Shown here piece by piece: positions 62,772 to 64,000 of a DNA stretch of 64,000 bases. Positions within the stretch are counted from its first letter, which is position 1, and each line of letters begins with the position of its first letter. The notes under the pieces are model-generated. The model was not told where the DNA came from. It saw nothing but the letters and a program-made list of their open reading frames with translations, and made no database searches. Origin of the DNA: Planctomycetota bacterium (GTDB lineage Bacteria > Planctomycetota > B15-G4); contig BQJR01000004.1 in assembly GCA_021604805.1 (NCBI GenBank), positions 434,001 to 498,000 of the forward strand, written 5' to 3'. Made by a program: the position numbers and the translations under genes.

Positions 62772-63373
62772 TTCGCGGCAGCCTCGCTCACGCGCTGAGC
62801 GAGGCCGAAGACATCGAAGTGATCGGCCAAGCGGAGAGCGGTGAGATCGCGCTCGAGAAGATCGCGCGTCTCACTCCCGACGTGGTCGTGCTCGACTACT
62901 CGATGCCCGACATGGACGGCACGTCGGTCGCCCTGCGCATGAAGGAGCAAGGCTCTCGCGCGCGCGTGTTGTTCCTCACGATGCACGACAACGTGAGCTA
63001 CGCGAAGGCCGCCATCGACGCCGGCGCGCACGGCTTCCTGATCAAGAACGATGATGTCGACGACCTGATCTCGGGCATCCGCGTGGTGCATCACGGCGGG
63101 CGCTTCGTGTCGCGCTCGCTCGAGAGCGAACTCGGCGCGTTGTTGGCGTCGCCGAAGAGTCGCCGCAGCGGGCTCGACGCACTGAGCCGTCGCGAGTTCG
63201 AACTGCTGCGTCATCTCGGCGGCGGACTCACGCTGCAAGAAGCCAGCCATGCCATGGGCGACATCAGCGAGAGCACGGCGTCCACCTACCGCTCGCGCTT
63301 GATGAAGAAGCTCGGCCTCGACAACACGGCGCAGATCATCCGCTTCGCGCTCGAGAACCAGGTCGTCCAATGA
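62729..63373 (+). CDS. NarL/LuxR-type response regulator
   Basis: The 214-aa protein has a receiver domain (1-120) with acidic residues Asp10/Asp11, phosphorylatable Asp56 in VVLDYSMPDMDG, Thr in LFLTMHD and the conserved Lys in FLIKND. The LuxR-type HTH (about 148-214) reads LSRREFELLRHLGGGLTLQEASHAMG, STASTYRSRLMKKLGLDN. It is the partner of the kinase at 59598. It overlaps the kinase end by 43 bp and the next gene by ATGA. Confidence 0.93.
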   Translation: METIRVFLVDDHAMIRGSLAHALSEAEDIEVIGQAESGEIALEKIARLTPDVVVLDYSMPDMDGTSVALRMKEQGSRARVLFLTMHDNVSYAKAAIDAGAHGFLIKNDDVDDLISGIRVVHHGGRFVSRSLESELGALLASPKSRRSGLDALSRREFELLRHLGGGLTLQEASHAMGDISESTASTYRSRLMKKLGLDNTAQIIRFALENQVVQ

Positions 63374-63534
63374 GTGCTGGCGAGAAAGCGCGGCCCGACC
63401 GCCCCACGTTGCCCGTGGCGCCACCCGCGAAGCAGAAGCCTGCGCGCAAAGATGCGGGCGACGCCCCCGACCTGCACATCGAAGAGGTCGAAGAGCGCCA
63501 CATCCCCAAAGACCGCAACATCTTCGACAAGTAG
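63370..63534 (+). CDS. Small protein, 54 aa, coupled to the response regulator
   Basis: The ATG (63370-63372) overlaps the response-regulator stop as ATGA; stop TAG at 63532-63534. The Lys/Pro-rich first half (KARPDRPTLPVAPPAKQK) is probably disordered. The second half is acidic and then reads EERHIPKDRNIFDK, which looks like a short binding motif. No family is recognised. The coupling and codon usage support that it is translated; function unknown. Confidence 0.6.
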   Translation: MSAGEKARPDRPTLPVAPPAKQKPARKDAGDAPDLHIEEVEERHIPKDRNIFDK

Positions 63535-63700
63535 CGGCGGCTGAGTTGCGCGCCGGCGCCCCAGCGACCGGCGCGACTGACCTCGCGCGCCAGGCCACAC
63601 AGCCTTTGCGAGCGAGGGCGGCGTTCGGACGCGCGCGCAGGCTGGCCCCGCGCCACGCGCGACTGCTAGGCTCCGGGATTCCCCGCGGAGCGTCGAACAG

Positions 63701-64000
63701 ATGAGTCTGGGCCAGGCATGCATCGCCTTCTTGGTGCAGACCGCCTTCGGGTCGCTGCTGAGTTTCCTGCTCAACGACCGCGAGGCGCTCGGACCGAAGT
63801 ACTTCAAGTTCGGCGGCTGGGTGCTCGTGGCGCTCTATGGCTTGGCGGCCAGCTTGGTCGTGCCGGCGGCGATGAGCGAGAACGCGCCAGCCTACGCGAA
63901 CGCCAGCATGCTCACGGTGCTCGCGGCGGGTGTGTCGATGCTGGCCTTCGCGTCGGTGAGCGGTTGGGACAAGCCCGGGCTCGAGCGCGTGTGCCTCGGC
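63701..64000 (+). CDS. Membrane protein, N-terminal part, cut by the window edge
   Basis: An ATG at 63701 with GGAG 10 bases upstream opens 100 codons without a stop to the right edge. Three hydrophobic segments are seen: residues about 5-25 (ACIAFLVQTAFGSLLSFLL), 38-58 (GWVLVALYGLAASLVVP) and 70-90 (LTVLAAGVSMLAFASVS). The family is not recognised. Confidence 0.6.
   Translation, partial: MSLGQACIAFLVQTAFGSLLSFLLNDREALGPKYFKFGGWVLVALYGLAASLVVPAAMSENAPAYANASMLTVLAAGVSMLAFASVSGWDKPGLERVCLG

Overview
The window is high-GC DNA, densely coded on both strands, and most probably comes from a Planctomycetota bacterium. No rRNA or taxonomic marker was seen, so this rests on gene content. That content includes many exported proteins of repeat type (FG-GAP, NHL-like propeller, parallel beta-helix). 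It also includes two formylglycine sulfatases, Ser/Thr kinases paired with an ECF sigma factor or fused to a WD40/TolB-like propeller, and an exported catalase-peroxidase. At least three, and perhaps five or six, exported proteins end in a similar C-terminal beta domain. No phage, IS element, CRISPR array or rRNA operon was seen.

Layout. 1-15.4 kb: a DUF885-type lipoprotein running off the left edge, a winged-helix-like protein, an FG-GAP protein, a sulfatase, a VOC protein, exported KatG with a clear terminator, a propeller-like secreted protein, a second large sulfatase, a TVP38/DedA-like membrane protein, a two-domain polyphosphate:AMP phosphotransferase and a cytochrome b562-like protein. 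15.4-23.4 kb: an EIIA-SLC4 bicarbonate transporter fusion, a serine hydrolase, a CPCC protein, a second FG-GAP-type protein built of near-identical 201/204-bp repeats, and rlmF. 23.4-29.3 kb: an overlapping minus-strand chain arsR / SRPBCC / DUF6958 / topA / yaeQ, divergent from a CopZ-like metal/Fe-S domain protein, then an unknown exported protein. 29.4-40.5 kb: an ECF sigma factor and TPR kinase pair, divergent from two tandem beta-helix proteins; then a metalloprotease with a LamG-like domain, a remnant of a CopZ-like gene, and a third beta-helix-like protein.

40.5-47.6 kb: an AmpG-like MFS permease, a TetR regulator with a palindromic operator inside its promoter, a propeller protein, and a candidate small-molecule locus. 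That locus is a flavin-dependent halogenase with a coiled-coil tail, a separate coiled-coil protein with a similar tail, and a divergent phytanoyl-CoA dioxygenase-family enzyme. 47.7-55 kb: a WD40-type kinase, tRNA-Asp(GTC) with its own promoter, a K+ channel, and a four-gene paraquat-inducible (MCE lipid transport) operon pqiA-pqiA-pqiB-pqiC with stop/start overlaps. 55-64 kb: a coupled pair of B12-binding-type radical SAM proteins, a Y_Y_Y-type sensor kinase, a NarL-type regulator and a 54-codon gene with overlapping ends, then a membrane protein running off the right edge.

The best candidates for undescribed biology are the halogenase / coiled-coil / dioxygenase locus, the radical SAM pair, and the shared C-terminal domain of the exported proteins. 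All functional statements come from reading motifs by eye; no search was run.
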